This document shows, piece by piece, positions 28,372 through 36,475 of a stretch of 64,000 bases of DNA. Under the pieces are notes generated by a model. The model saw nothing but the letters and a program-made list of their open reading frames with translations. It was not told the DNA's origin and made no database searches. The position numbers and the translations under genes were made by a program. The stretch is taken from NCBI GenBank assembly GCA_964483405.1, contig CAZABC010000005.1:1-64000 (forward strand), read 5' to 3'. How positions within the stretch are numbered: position 1 is the stretch's first letter; every line of letters begins with the position of its first letter. This DNA comes from CAZABC01 sp964483405. Its GTDB lineage: Bacteria; Chloroflexota; Limnocylindria; Limnocylindrales; CSP1-4.

Positions 28372-29964
28372 GTGACCCCCGACGACCGCGCCTGTCTCGC
28401 GCTCGACCTCGGCGGGGCGACGACGTCCGTCGCGATCCTCGGTCGGGTCGCCGACCGGTGGCGGCTGGTCGGCTCGAGCGCGGGTCCCGTCTCGGTGTCG
28501 GTCGAGGCGGTGATCGCGATGCTGGTCGACCGGCTCGCGGCCGCCGACCCGGACCTCCTCGCGACGTTCGGCGGGGCAGCCGCGGTGGATCGCTGGCCGC
28601 GCCTGGTCGCCCGGACCGCGGCACCGCCCCGGCTGGCGGTGCTCGCCGCGAGCGAGCGGACGCTCGCGCGCCTTCGCGACGCCGGTCGGCGGTCGGGCTG
28701 GGTCGTCCGCGGCGCGAGCGCCGAGACCGCCGATCCGCTCGAGATGTCGCGTGTCATCCTGGCCCACGACGTCGACACGGTCCTCGTCGGCGCCTCCGAC
28801 CCGCCGGCGACCGACGAGCGGGCGGTCCTCGCCGACCTGGCCGAGCTCGTCGCGGCCGCGGCCGGACGGCGGCCCGAGATGACCGTCGTCCTGTCAGGGT
28901 CGCTGGCCGACCATGCCGAGCGGTTCGAGCGGCCCGCCGCGCCGACGCTGCTGATCGCGCCGGAGGCGACCGCCGGCGACCCGCCCGGCGACGCCCTGCG
29001 GCTCCTGCTCGAGGAGCTCCGCCCGGCCGCCGACGACGGCCGCCGGGCCACCGTCCGGGCGGCGGGCTCACTCGCCGCGGCCCTCGGCCGGCGGATCGAG
29101 ATCGTCGAGATCGGTCAGCGCGCCGGGCTCCGGGTGACTGCCTGGCCGGCCGGCGCCGCAGGCGAGGCGCACGTTCGCTGGGCGACCGTGGCCGAAGCCG
29201 CCCTCGTGCCCGACCCGATCGACGACGAGGTCGTCGACGGCGTCCTCGGCTGGAGTACGCTCCCGCTCGACCGGTATCGCCTCCGCGACCGGCTGGGCGA
29301 GCTGCGTATCTCGCCGTGGGTCGAGGCGCACGGCGACGGAGCCCCGCTCCGGATGGCCGCGGCCCGGGCCGCCCTCGCTCGGCTCGTCGCCCGGACACCC
29401 GAGCTCGACCTGCCGGTCCCCGACCTCGTCGTGGCCGCCGGTGGAGTCTGGTCGGTCGCGCCCGGGGCCGCCGTCGGGCTGGCCCTCGCCGACGTCCTCC
29501 GCCGGCCGGGCGCGAGCCAGCTCGCGGTCGATCACGCGCACCTCCTCGGGCCGCTCGGGACGATCGCCGACGAGGCGACCCGCCGGACGGTCGTCGGCGA
29601 CCTGGCGGACGACCTGTTCGCGCCGCTCGGCAGCGTCGTCATCCCGGCCGGCCTGCGGGCCGGGCGGAGCGCCGGACGCCTCGTCGTCCACTCCGCCGCG
29701 GGCGACACCGAGCTCGACCTCGTTCCCGGCGGCCTCGAGCTCGTCGACCTGCCGCCCGGCGAGCTCGCGACGGCCGACCTGCGCTTCCGGGACGCCGTCC
29801 TCCTCGGGACGCACGGCAAGCGCTTCGCCATCGACGTGGCGGGCGGGCTCGGCGGCCTGCTCGTCGACCTGCGCGACATCCCGCTTCGGCTGCCCGACCG
29901 GGCCGATCGTCGGCGCGAGCTCCTGGGCGCCTGGCAGCGGGCCCTCTGGAGCGGTCTCGAATGA
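28372..29964 (+). CDS. MutL/GlmL-like ASKHA ATPase
   Basis: The 530-residue protein starts with an actin/hexokinase-type phosphate loop (LALDLGGATTSVAI) and has the layout of the GlmL/MutL family that accompanies B12-dependent glutamate mutase: SAETADPLEMSRVI, DTVLVGASDPP, and a second ATPase-like half (VVAAGGVWSV, TIADEATRRTVV). No mutase subunit gene is in the window, so a mutase role is unsupported; many Chloroflexota genes named this way are orphans. The stop overlaps the next gene by ATGA. GTG 28372 has a -10-like box 6 bases upstream. Confidence 0.7.
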   Translation: MTPDDRACLALDLGGATTSVAILGRVADRWRLVGSSAGPVSVSVEAVIAMLVDRLAAADPDLLATFGGAAAVDRWPRLVARTAAPPRLAVLAASERTLARLRDAGRRSGWVVRGASAETADPLEMSRVILAHDVDTVLVGASDPPATDERAVLADLAELVAAAAGRRPEMTVVLSGSLADHAERFERPAAPTLLIAPEATAGDPPGDALRLLLEELRPAADDGRRATVRAAGSLAAALGRRIEIVEIGQRAGLRVTAWPAGAAGEAHVRWATVAEAALVPDPIDDEVVDGVLGWSTLPLDRYRLRDRLGELRISPWVEAHGDGAPLRMAAARAALARLVARTPELDLPVPDLVVAAGGVWSVAPGAAVGLALADVLRRPGASQLAVDHAHLLGPLGTIADEATRRTVVGDLADDLFAPLGSVVIPAGLRAGRSAGRLVVHSAAGDTELDLVPGGLELVDLPPGELATADLRFRDAVLLGTHGKRFAIDVAGGLGGLLVDLRDIPLRLPDRADRRRELLGAWQRALWSGLE

Positions 29965-31079
29965 CCGCCGGTCGGCTCCGTGATGGCACCGGGGGCCCGG
30001 TCCGCGGCGCCCGGACGAGCGGATCCCGCGCCGCGCTCCGACCGGCGAGCGCACCGGTGGCGCCGGAGCCCGCTCCGCCCGGGATCGAGCTCGTGCCGGT
30101 CCGGCCGTTCCTCCTGCCCGGCGTCGTCGCCCGGGTCGGGCTCGCACCCGGCGACCGGGCCCTCGTGGCCCCGGGCGAGCCGGTCATCGCCGGCACGCCG
30201 CTCGCCGAGCGGCTGCGCGATCCGCAGCTGGGCGAGGCGCCGGCCCTGCCCGGCGAGGACCATCGGCGCCCGGGCGACCGCATCGTGGACGAGACCGGCG
30301 GCCGGTCGCTCCGGCGGGCGGCCGCGGCGGCGGGCGAGCTCGTCTTCCGGTCAGGACGCCGCTGGCGGGTGGCGACCGGCGAGGTCGCCGATCCGATCGA
30401 GGCGCCGGCCGCCGGGATCGTCCGTGACGTCCGCTCCGGCACGGCGATCGCGATCGAGCTCGAGGGGGCGGCCCTGGCCGGGGTCTTCGCCATCGGCACG
30501 CCGAGCCGCGGCTCGCTCGCGCTGGCCGATGGGCCGGGCGACCTCCACCAGCTCGGGCTCGACGTCGGCCTCGCCGGCGCGATCCTCGTCGTCGGCGGGA
30601 GGGTCGACGCGGAGAGCCTGACCCGGGCCCGGGCGATGGGCATCCGCGGGGTCGTCGTGCCCGCGCTGAGCGGCAAGGAGCTTCGCGACTTCAACGCCTC
30701 GGAGCGCCGCCAGCGGGCGGCGTTCCACCGGCTCACGCCGTTCGGCGTGCTCGTCCTCGACGGGATCCTCCGCCGGCCGATCGCGTCGCCGATCATCGCC
30801 CTGCTCGAGGGGCTCGCCGGCCGCGAGGTCGGCATCGTCGTCGACCCGCCGGCGCTGGTCATCCCGGGCATGGAGCCGGTCGCTCCACCGACGTCGGCCG
30901 CTTGGGTCCGCGTCCGGGGCGGTCCGCACGGCGGCCGCGAGGGCCGGTTCGTCCGGCCGCTCGGGCGCCGCCGGTTCGACGCGGGGCTCCATCTCGAGTC
31001 CGCCCTCGTCGCCCTGGATGCGGGCGCGCCGGTCGTCGTGCCGCTGGCCGACCTCGAGCGCTTCGTCCCGGGGGCCTGA
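29961..31079 (+). CDS. Uncharacterised protein with barrel-sandwich-like and KOW-like segments
   Basis: The 372-residue product has a disordered N-terminus (1-~40), then a beta-rich part with lipoyl/RnfC-like turns (VAPGEPVIAGTPLAE, PIEAPAAGIVRDVRSG), a possible Rossmann-type middle (AILVVGGRVDAESLTRARAMG, then GVVVPALSGKEL), and a C-terminal KOW-like motif (VRVRGGPHGGREGRFV). KOW domains usually bind RNA or ribosomal partners. I do not recognise the whole family. ATG 29961 overlaps the MutL-like stop, so the two are probably one functional unit. There is no signal peptide. Confidence 0.75.
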   Translation: MTAGRLRDGTGGPVRGARTSGSRAALRPASAPVAPEPAPPGIELVPVRPFLLPGVVARVGLAPGDRALVAPGEPVIAGTPLAERLRDPQLGEAPALPGEDHRRPGDRIVDETGGRSLRRAAAAAGELVFRSGRRWRVATGEVADPIEAPAAGIVRDVRSGTAIAIELEGAALAGVFAIGTPSRGSLALADGPGDLHQLGLDVGLAGAILVVGGRVDAESLTRARAMGIRGVVVPALSGKELRDFNASERRQRAAFHRLTPFGVLVLDGILRRPIASPIIALLEGLAGREVGIVVDPPALVIPGMEPVAPPTSAAWVRVRGGPHGGREGRFVRPLGRRRFDAGLHLESALVALDAGAPVVVPLADLERFVPGA

Positions 31080-31134
31080 GGCCCGCTCCGGCGGGGGGGC
31101 GTCGGCCGCGCCTCCGCGGTCGCCTCGGTTCGGC

Positions 31135-31140
31135 TACGCT
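31135..31140 (+). promoter_or_regulatory. Candidate -10 (TACGCT) for leaderless tsaE
   Basis: TACGCT ends 6 bases before GTG 31147 in the 67-base gap after the KOW-like gene. No Shine-Dalgarno sequence fits between box and start. It would drive the t6A operon with +1 at or near the GTG. Confidence 0.5.
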
Positions 31141-31146
31141 CGGGCG

Positions 31147-31623
31147 GTGGAGACACTCGCCCCCGACGCCGAGCGGATCGTCGTCACCCGCGACGCCGCG
31201 GCGACGCGCGCCCTGGCCGCGGCGCTCGCGGGCGTCGCCCGGGCCGGCGACGTCATCTGCCTCTCGGGCGAGCTCGGCGCCGGCAAGACCCAGTTCGCGA
31301 AGGGCTTCGGCGCCGGGCTCGGCGTCACCGACCCGATCGTCTCGCCGAGCTTCGTCCTCATGGCCGAGTACGCGGGGCGGCTGCCGCTGTTCCACCTGGA
31401 CCTGTACCGGCTCGGCGGGCCGGCCGACGCGCTCGAGGGCGGCCTCCTCGACGAGCGCGAGCGGGACGGGGTGACGATCGTGGAGTGGGCCGAGCGGCTC
31501 GGCCCCGAGCGCCCGGCGAGCCGGCTCGACGTCGGGATCGAGGGCGCCGGCGAGGCGCCGCGGACCATCCGGATCCGGCCGGCCGACGCCGTCCACGCCC
31601 GCTACCTGGCGGCCCTCCCGTGA
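31147..31623 (+). CDS. tsaE: tRNA t6A biosynthesis ATPase TsaE
   Basis: TsaE is the ATPase of the TsaBDE complex that makes threonylcarbamoyladenosine at position 37 of ANN-decoding tRNAs. GTG 31147 gives 158 residues with Walker A GELGAGKTQFAKG near 42-54, SPSFVLMAEY and FHLDLYRLG, all typical. Its stop overlaps the tsaB start. tsaE-tsaB-rimI-tsaD is a standard bacterial cluster. Confidence 0.96.
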   Translation: METLAPDAERIVVTRDAAATRALAAALAGVARAGDVICLSGELGAGKTQFAKGFGAGLGVTDPIVSPSFVLMAEYAGRLPLFHLDLYRLGGPADALEGGLLDERERDGVTIVEWAERLGPERPASRLDVGIEGAGEAPRTIRIRPADAVHARYLAALP

Positions 31624-32294
31624 TCCTGGCCATCGACACCGCGACGGAGGAGGCCCTCGTCGGTCTCGGGACCGTCGATGGCGCGCTCGTCGCCGTCGAT
31701 CGCTGGACCGCCGGCTACCGCCATGGCGAGGAGCTCCTCCGCCGGATCGAGGGGCTCCTCGGCAGCGCCGGGGTCGGACGGGCGGGGCTGACCGCGATCG
31801 CCGTCGGTACCGGCCCGGGGGCGTTCACCGGCCTGCGGGTCGGGCTGGCGACCGCCAAGGGGCTCGCCCACGGGCTCGGGCTGCCGATCGTCGGCATCGC
31901 CACCTCGACCGCCCTCGTCGCGAGCGCCCGCGCCGCGGGTGTCGAGGGGCCGATCCTCCTCGTCGGTGCCGCCGGCCCCAACGACCGCGTGGTGACCATC
32001 TCGCCCGCGCCCGGCGTCGAGACCGCGCACCGGCGGGTCGTCGGCGACGCGCCGCTCGATGGGCCGGTCGAGGCGACGGTCGTCGCCATCGACCTCGTCG
32101 GCCGGGTCGACCCGGCGGCCATCGAGCGCGGCATCGCCGCACGCGACGGACTCGCCGCGGCGCTCGTCGGGCTCGCCGCGGCCCGCCTGTCGGCCGGCGC
32201 CACCGACGACCTCGCGACGCTCGTGCCCGAGTACGTCACGCTCCCGCGGGGCCTCGCCCGCGAGGGCGGCGCCGTCGTCATCGCCGGGCGCTGA
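31620..32294 (+). CDS. tsaB: tRNA t6A biosynthesis scaffold TsaB
   Basis: TsaB is the ASKHA-fold partner that dimerises with TsaD. GTG 31620 overlaps the tsaE stop; 224 residues begin ILAIDTATEEALVGL. The conserved IAVGTGPGAFTGLRVGLATAKGLA is intact, and the C-terminal half is variable as in the family. rimI follows 7 bases later. Confidence 0.95.
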   Translation: MILAIDTATEEALVGLGTVDGALVAVDRWTAGYRHGEELLRRIEGLLGSAGVGRAGLTAIAVGTGPGAFTGLRVGLATAKGLAHGLGLPIVGIATSTALVASARAAGVEGPILLVGAAGPNDRVVTISPAPGVETAHRRVVGDAPLDGPVEATVVAIDLVGRVDPAAIERGIAARDGLAAALVGLAAARLSAGATDDLATLVPEYVTLPRGLAREGGAVVIAGR

Positions 32295-32301
32295 GTCGAC
32301 G

Positions 32302-32862
32302 ATGGTCGCGACCCCGCCGGCGACGGTCCGCATCGAAGCGATGCGGCTCGAGGACATCCCCGCCGTCCAGGCGATCGAGCGGGCGAGCTTCACCTCGCCC
32401 TGGCCGCCACAGGCGTACCGGAGCGAGCTCGAGACGAACCGCCTGGCGGCGTACCTCGTGGCCCGGATCGACGGGACGATCGTCGGTTTCGCGGGGATCT
32501 GGCTCATGGTCGACGAGGCCCACGTCACGACCTTCGCCGTCCACCCGGCCTGGCGCCGGCGCCGGATCGGCGAGCGGCTGCTGGTCGCGGTGCTCGACCT
32601 CGCCGTCGCCCGCGGGGCGCGCGAGGCCACCCTCGAGGTGCGGCTGTCGAACCTCGCCGCGCGTCGGCTGTACGAGAAGTACGGCTTCCGGCCGGTCGGT
32701 CTCCGGCCGCGCTACTACAGCGACGACAACGAGGACGCCCTGATCATGACGACCGAGCCGCTCGCGTCGAGCGCGATGCGCGACCGGCTCGAGCGTCGTC
32801 GCGCCGAGCTCGAGGCGCTGCCGCTCGGCGACCGCGGTCCGGCGGAGCCGGCCGACCGATGA
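32302..32862 (+). CDS. rimI: Ribosomal protein/N-terminal acetyltransferase RimI
   Basis: RimI is a GNAT acetyltransferase that modifies S18 in E. coli. ATG 32302 gives 186 residues with the GNAT fold: VTTFAVHPAWRRRRIGERLL holds the acetyl-CoA R/QxxGxG/A loop, and SNLAARRLYEKYGF the C-terminal signature. A ~30-residue Arg/Glu-rich tail is extra. The stop overlaps the tsaD start. The real target could be other N-termini. Confidence 0.93.
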   Translation: MVATPPATVRIEAMRLEDIPAVQAIERASFTSPWPPQAYRSELETNRLAAYLVARIDGTIVGFAGIWLMVDEAHVTTFAVHPAWRRRRIGERLLVAVLDLAVARGAREATLEVRLSNLAARRLYEKYGFRPVGLRPRYYSDDNEDALIMTTEPLASSAMRDRLERRRAELEALPLGDRGPAEPADR

Positions 32863-33911
32863 GCGGGCCGCTGCTCCTCGCCGTCGAGACGAGCTGCGAC
32901 GAGACCGCGATCGCCGTCGTCGAGGGCGGCCGGACGATCCAGGCGAACGTCGTCGCCTCGCAGGTCGCCCTCCACGCCCCGGCCGGCGGGATCGTTCCCG
33001 AGGCGGCGGCCAGGGCCCATCTTCGCTGGATCGTCCCGGTCCTCGACGAGGCGCTCGGGGCGGCCGGGGTCCGCGTCGCCGACGTCGACGCGGTCGCCGT
33101 CACCTGGGGACCGGGCCTGGCCGGCTCGCTCCTCGTCGGCGTCAATCTCGCCAAGACGCTCGCCTGGGTCCATGACCGCCCGCTCGTCGCGGTCAACCAC
33201 CTCGAGGGGCATCTCTACGCCGGCTGGCTCGCCGACGCCGAGACGGCCGGACCCGAGCCGGCCTTCCCGCTCGTCGCGCTCATCGTGTCGGGCGGCCACA
33301 CCTTCCTCGTCGACATGACCGACCACCTGGCCTACCGGCACCTCGGCTCGACGGTCGACGACGCTGCCGGCGAGGCGTTCGACAAGGTCGGCCGCCTGCT
33401 CGGCCTCGGCTACCCGGGTGGACCGGCGATCGAGCGGTCCGCGGCGACCGCCGGCCACCACGGGACGACCTTCCCGCGGGCCTGGCTCGGCGACACGTAC
33501 GACTTCAGCTTCAGCGGCCTCAAGACCGCGGCGATCCGGACGGTCGCCGCCCGGCGGGCGGAGCTCGGTCTCGCGCCGGACGAGCCGCTGCCCGGAGCGG
33601 TCGTCGCCGAGCTTGCCGACGCCTTCCAGGCCTCGGTCGTCGACGTCCTGGCGACGAAGGCGATCCGCGCCGCGGTCGCGTGCGGCGCTCGGACGATCCT
33701 CCTCGGTGGGGGCGTGGCCGCGAACGGGGCCCTCCGCGACCGGGTCCGCGCAGAGGCCGAGGCCCGCGGGATCGGCGTCGTCATCCCGCCCCGCCACCTG
33801 TGCACCGACAACGGGGCGATGATCGGCGCGGCCGGGTACCGCCGCTTCGTCGCCGGCGAGCGGGCCGGGATCGACCTGGACGTGCGGCCGTCGCTGCCGC
33901 TCGCCCGATGA
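32859..33911 (+). CDS. tsaD: tRNA threonylcarbamoyltransferase TsaD
   Basis: TsaD is the catalytic subunit for t6A37 formation. The 350 residues carry ETSCDETAIAVVEGG at the start, the metal ligands HLEGH near residue 108, SGGHTFLV, GYPGGPAIE and LLGGGVAANGALR. ATG 32859 overlaps rimI, and the stop overlaps rsmA, continuing the coupled series. Confidence 0.98.
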   Translation: MSGPLLLAVETSCDETAIAVVEGGRTIQANVVASQVALHAPAGGIVPEAAARAHLRWIVPVLDEALGAAGVRVADVDAVAVTWGPGLAGSLLVGVNLAKTLAWVHDRPLVAVNHLEGHLYAGWLADAETAGPEPAFPLVALIVSGGHTFLVDMTDHLAYRHLGSTVDDAAGEAFDKVGRLLGLGYPGGPAIERSAATAGHHGTTFPRAWLGDTYDFSFSGLKTAAIRTVAARRAELGLAPDEPLPGAVVAELADAFQASVVDVLATKAIRAAVACGARTILLGGGVAANGALRDRVRAEAEARGIGVVIPPRHLCTDNGAMIGAAGYRRFVAGERAGIDLDVRPSLPLAR

Positions 33912-34933
33912 GCGAGGAGACCGGCGCGCCGACCCGGACCGCCCCGCCGCGCGCCGCCGCCCGTCCGGTGCGGCTCGACCCCGCCGCCGTCCGGCGGACC
34001 CTCCGCGAGGCCGGCCTTCGAGCTCGCCGCTCGATGTCCCAGAACTTCCTCGCCGACGTCGAGACGCTCGAGGCGATCCTCGAGGCCGCGGCGCCACCGG
34101 TCGGCCGGCGGGTCCTCGAGATCGGGCCGGGGCTCGGCATCCTTACCGGCGCCCTCCTCGAGGCCGGTGCGGCCGTGACCGCGGTCGAGCTCGACCCCGG
34201 CATGGTCCGCTTCCTCCGCGAGCGGTTCGTCGTCGAGCTCGAGCGGGGCGAGGCCGGGCCGGGCGCGCCGGGGACCCTTCGCCTCGTCGGCCGCGACTTC
34301 CTCGACGAGGACCTCGCCGACCTCGCGACACCGCCATACGACGTGGTGGCGAACCTGCCGTACCACGTCACGAGCCCGGTCCTCCATCGCCTCCTCGGGA
34401 CGGCCGGGCGGCCGGAGCGGATGGTCCTCATGCTCCAGCGGGAGGTCGCCGAGCGGATCGCCGCCCGGCCCGGCGGGCTCTCGTACCTCGCCGTCTTCTG
34501 TCAGTTCCACGCCCGGGTCCGGATCGTCCGGATCGTCCCCGCGGCCGCGTTCGAGCCACCGCCGAAGGTCGACTCGGCGGTCGTCGTCCTCGAACCGTGG
34601 CACCCCGGGCGCGGGGAGCCGGCGCCGTCCGACGCGGCACCGACCGCCGCGGGTGCGCCGCCGATCCTCGAGGCCGCGACCGAGGACGCGCTGTGGCGCG
34701 TCGTCCAGGCGGCCTTCCGCGAACGACGGAAGATGCTCCGGAACGTCCTCGTCCGGCAGCTGCCGGTCCCGCCGGAGCGCATCGCCGACGCGCTGGCCGC
34801 CGCCGGCATCGCCGACGATCGCCGGCCGCAGACGGTCTCGGTCGCCGAGTGGCTGGCGCTGCTCGAGGCGCTCGGACCGATCGGGCCGGACCGGCGCGGA
34901 CGGCGCGAGGGTCACGGCGGAGGCGACCGATGA
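33908..34933 (+). CDS. rsmA: 16S rRNA A1518/A1519 dimethyltransferase RsmA (KsgA)
   Basis: RsmA dimethylates two adenines in helix 45 as a late 30S checkpoint. ATG 33908 gives 341 residues, longer than the usual ~270 because of a ~35-residue N-terminal Ala/Arg extension, an insertion near 235-260 and a charged tail. SAM motif I (EIGPGLGILTGALL), SQNFL and the catalytic NLPYHVTSPV are intact. It is coupled at both ends to tsaD and ispE. Confidence 0.95.
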   Translation: MSEETGAPTRTAPPRAAARPVRLDPAAVRRTLREAGLRARRSMSQNFLADVETLEAILEAAAPPVGRRVLEIGPGLGILTGALLEAGAAVTAVELDPGMVRFLRERFVVELERGEAGPGAPGTLRLVGRDFLDEDLADLATPPYDVVANLPYHVTSPVLHRLLGTAGRPERMVLMLQREVAERIAARPGGLSYLAVFCQFHARVRIVRIVPAAAFEPPPKVDSAVVVLEPWHPGRGEPAPSDAAPTAAGAPPILEAATEDALWRVVQAAFRERRKMLRNVLVRQLPVPPERIADALAAAGIADDRRPQTVSVAEWLALLEALGPIGPDRRGRREGHGGGDR

Positions 34934-35916
34934 TCGATCCCACCCGGCGCCTGATGCCGGTCGTCCGCCTCGCGCCGGCCAAGTTGAACCTGACCCTCGC
35001 CGTCGTCGGCCGCCGTCCGGACGGCTACCACGCGCTCCACTCGGTCATGGCGCCGCTCGAGCTCGCGGACCGGCTCAGCCTTGCCCCGACGGGCCGCCAC
35101 GACACCCTCCACGTCGCAGGGCCCGACACCGGGCCGGCCGCCGAGAACCTCGTCCTCCGGGCGATCGCCGCTGCCCGCGACGCCGCCGGGCCGGTCGGCC
35201 CGCTCGGTGGCCGCGGGGCGCCGCTCGCGGCGCGGCTCGAGAAGGTGATCCCCGTCGCCGCGGGCCTGGCCGGCGGGAGCAGCGACGCCGCCGCCGCGCT
35301 CGACGGCGCGCTCGAAGCCTGGCGCGCCACGCTCGACCCCCTGACCCGCGACCGCGTGGCGGCGCGGATCGGCTCCGACGTCCCGTTCTTCCTCGCCGGC
35401 GGGATCGCCCTCGTCGAGGGCCGGGGCGAGCGAGTCACGCCGCTGCCGGACCTGCTCGGGTCGTCGCCGGGGCTGCTCCTCGTGACCCCGCGCCTCCGCG
35501 TCCCGACGCCGGCGGTCTTCGCCGCGTTCGCGGCGGGTGCGCAGCCCGAGACGCTCGGCTCGGCCCGGCTCTCGTCGAGCCACCTCGCCGCCGAGCTCGG
35601 GACCGGCCTGACCGCCGCGGCCCTCGTCGACCGGGCCGGCATCCTCGCCGCCGCGAACGACCTCGTCCCGGCGACCGGCGCGGTCGTCCCGGCGCTCGTC
35701 CCGTTCCGGCGGCTGCTCACCCGCCGGCTCCGCCGCCCGATCGGGCAGTCGGGTTCGGGGCCGACGCTCTGGGCGCTCTATCCTTCGCTCGAGGCGGCCG
35801 AGGCCGCCCGGTCGGAGCTCGTCGCGGCGATCGCCGCCGGCGAGCTCGCGGCACCGGGCGACGGACCGCCGACCGTCGTCGCCACCACGATCCGCAGCAG
35901 AGGGACGAGCGCATGA
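34930..35916 (+). CDS. ispE: 4-diphosphocytidyl-2-C-methyl-D-erythritol kinase
   Basis: IspE is the GHMP kinase of the MEP isoprenoid pathway. ATG 34930 gives 328 residues with APAKLNLTLAVVGRRPDGYHALHSV at the start (split here by the PAKxNL motif), the ATP loop PVAAGLAGGSSDAAAAL near 115, and IGQSGSGPTLWALY near the end. The stop overlaps ridA. The rsmA-ispE neighbourhood is common. Confidence 0.96.
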   Translation: MIDPTRRLMPVVRLAPAKLNLTLAVVGRRPDGYHALHSVMAPLELADRLSLAPTGRHDTLHVAGPDTGPAAENLVLRAIAAARDAAGPVGPLGGRGAPLAARLEKVIPVAAGLAGGSSDAAAALDGALEAWRATLDPLTRDRVAARIGSDVPFFLAGGIALVEGRGERVTPLPDLLGSSPGLLLVTPRLRVPTPAVFAAFAAGAQPETLGSARLSSSHLAAELGTGLTAAALVDRAGILAAANDLVPATGAVVPALVPFRRLLTRRLRRPIGQSGSGPTLWALYPSLEAAEAARSELVAAIAAGELAAPGDGPPTVVATTIRSRGTSA

Positions 35917-36305
35917 ACCGCCACGCCATCGCGACCAGCGGCGCCCCGGGCGCCATCGGCCCGTACAGCCAGGCGATCGGGGCGGGTCGGCTCGTCCTGT
36001 GCTCCGGGCAGGTCGGCCTCGACCCGCAGACCGGCGAGCTCGTCGAGGGCGGGGTGGAGGCCCAGGCCGAGCGCGCGCTCAAGAACCTCGGGGCCGTCCT
36101 CGACGCGGCCGGCCTCGGCTACGCGGACATCGCGAAGACGACCTGCTTCCTCGCCGACATGGCCGACTTCGCGGCGTTCAACGCGGTCTATGCCCGGTTC
36201 ATGCCCGACCCGCCGCCGGCCCGCTCGACGGTCGCCGTCGCGGGTCTGCCGAAGGGCGCCCGCGTCGAGATCGAGGCGATCGCGATCCGGCCCGAGCCGG
36301 CCTGA
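35913..36305 (+). CDS. ridA: RidA family enamine/imine deaminase
   Basis: RidA hydrolyses reactive 2-aminoacrylate-type enamines. ATG 35913 overlaps the ispE stop; the product is 130 residues, the standard length. GPYSQAIGAGRLVLCSGQVGLDP and the active-site arginine in PPARSTVAVAGLPKGARVEIEAIA-type sequence (ARSTVAV) are present. It is the last gene before the glmU promoter. Confidence 0.95.
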   Translation: MNRHAIATSGAPGAIGPYSQAIGAGRLVLCSGQVGLDPQTGELVEGGVEAQAERALKNLGAVLDAAGLGYADIAKTTCFLADMADFAAFNAVYARFMPDPPPARSTVAVAGLPKGARVEIEAIAIRPEPA

Positions 36306-36341
36306 CCGGACGCGTTACGCCGGCATCGAGGGGTCCGTCGA

Positions 36342-36371
36342 TTGACACCCCCTACGACCCGCCCCTACGCT
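36342..36371 (+). promoter_or_regulatory. Consensus-like promoter upstream of glmU
   Basis: A perfect TTGACA (36342-36347) is followed after 18 bases by TACGCT (36366-36371), in the gap after ridA. Initiation near 36378 would leave a leader of ~95 bases that holds a small ORF. This is the best sigma-70-type promoter in the window. Confidence 0.7.
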
Positions 36372-36388
36372 ACCGGCCACTCCGACCG

Positions 36389-36475
36389 ATGACCACCCAC
36401 CACCCGTCGCGGCGACGCGACCTGCGCGCCACCCGCCGGCCCGCCGGCATCCGCCCGACCGGGCGCCCCGCGTGA
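36389..36475 (+). CDS. Possible Arg-rich 28-residue leader peptide before glmU
   Basis: ATG 36389 lies about 11 bases after the predicted transcription start and opens a 28-residue frame, MTTHHPSRRR followed by an Arg/Pro-rich half (8 Arg, 2 His in all). Its TGA (36473-36475) overlaps the glmU GTG by 4 bases, the geometry used for coupling elsewhere here. No Shine-Dalgarno sequence precedes ATG 36389 or GTG 36472, so glmU translation may depend on this frame. A chance open frame in GC-rich leader DNA is the alternative. Confidence 0.4.
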   Translation: MTTHHPSRRRDLRATRRPAGIRPTGRPA

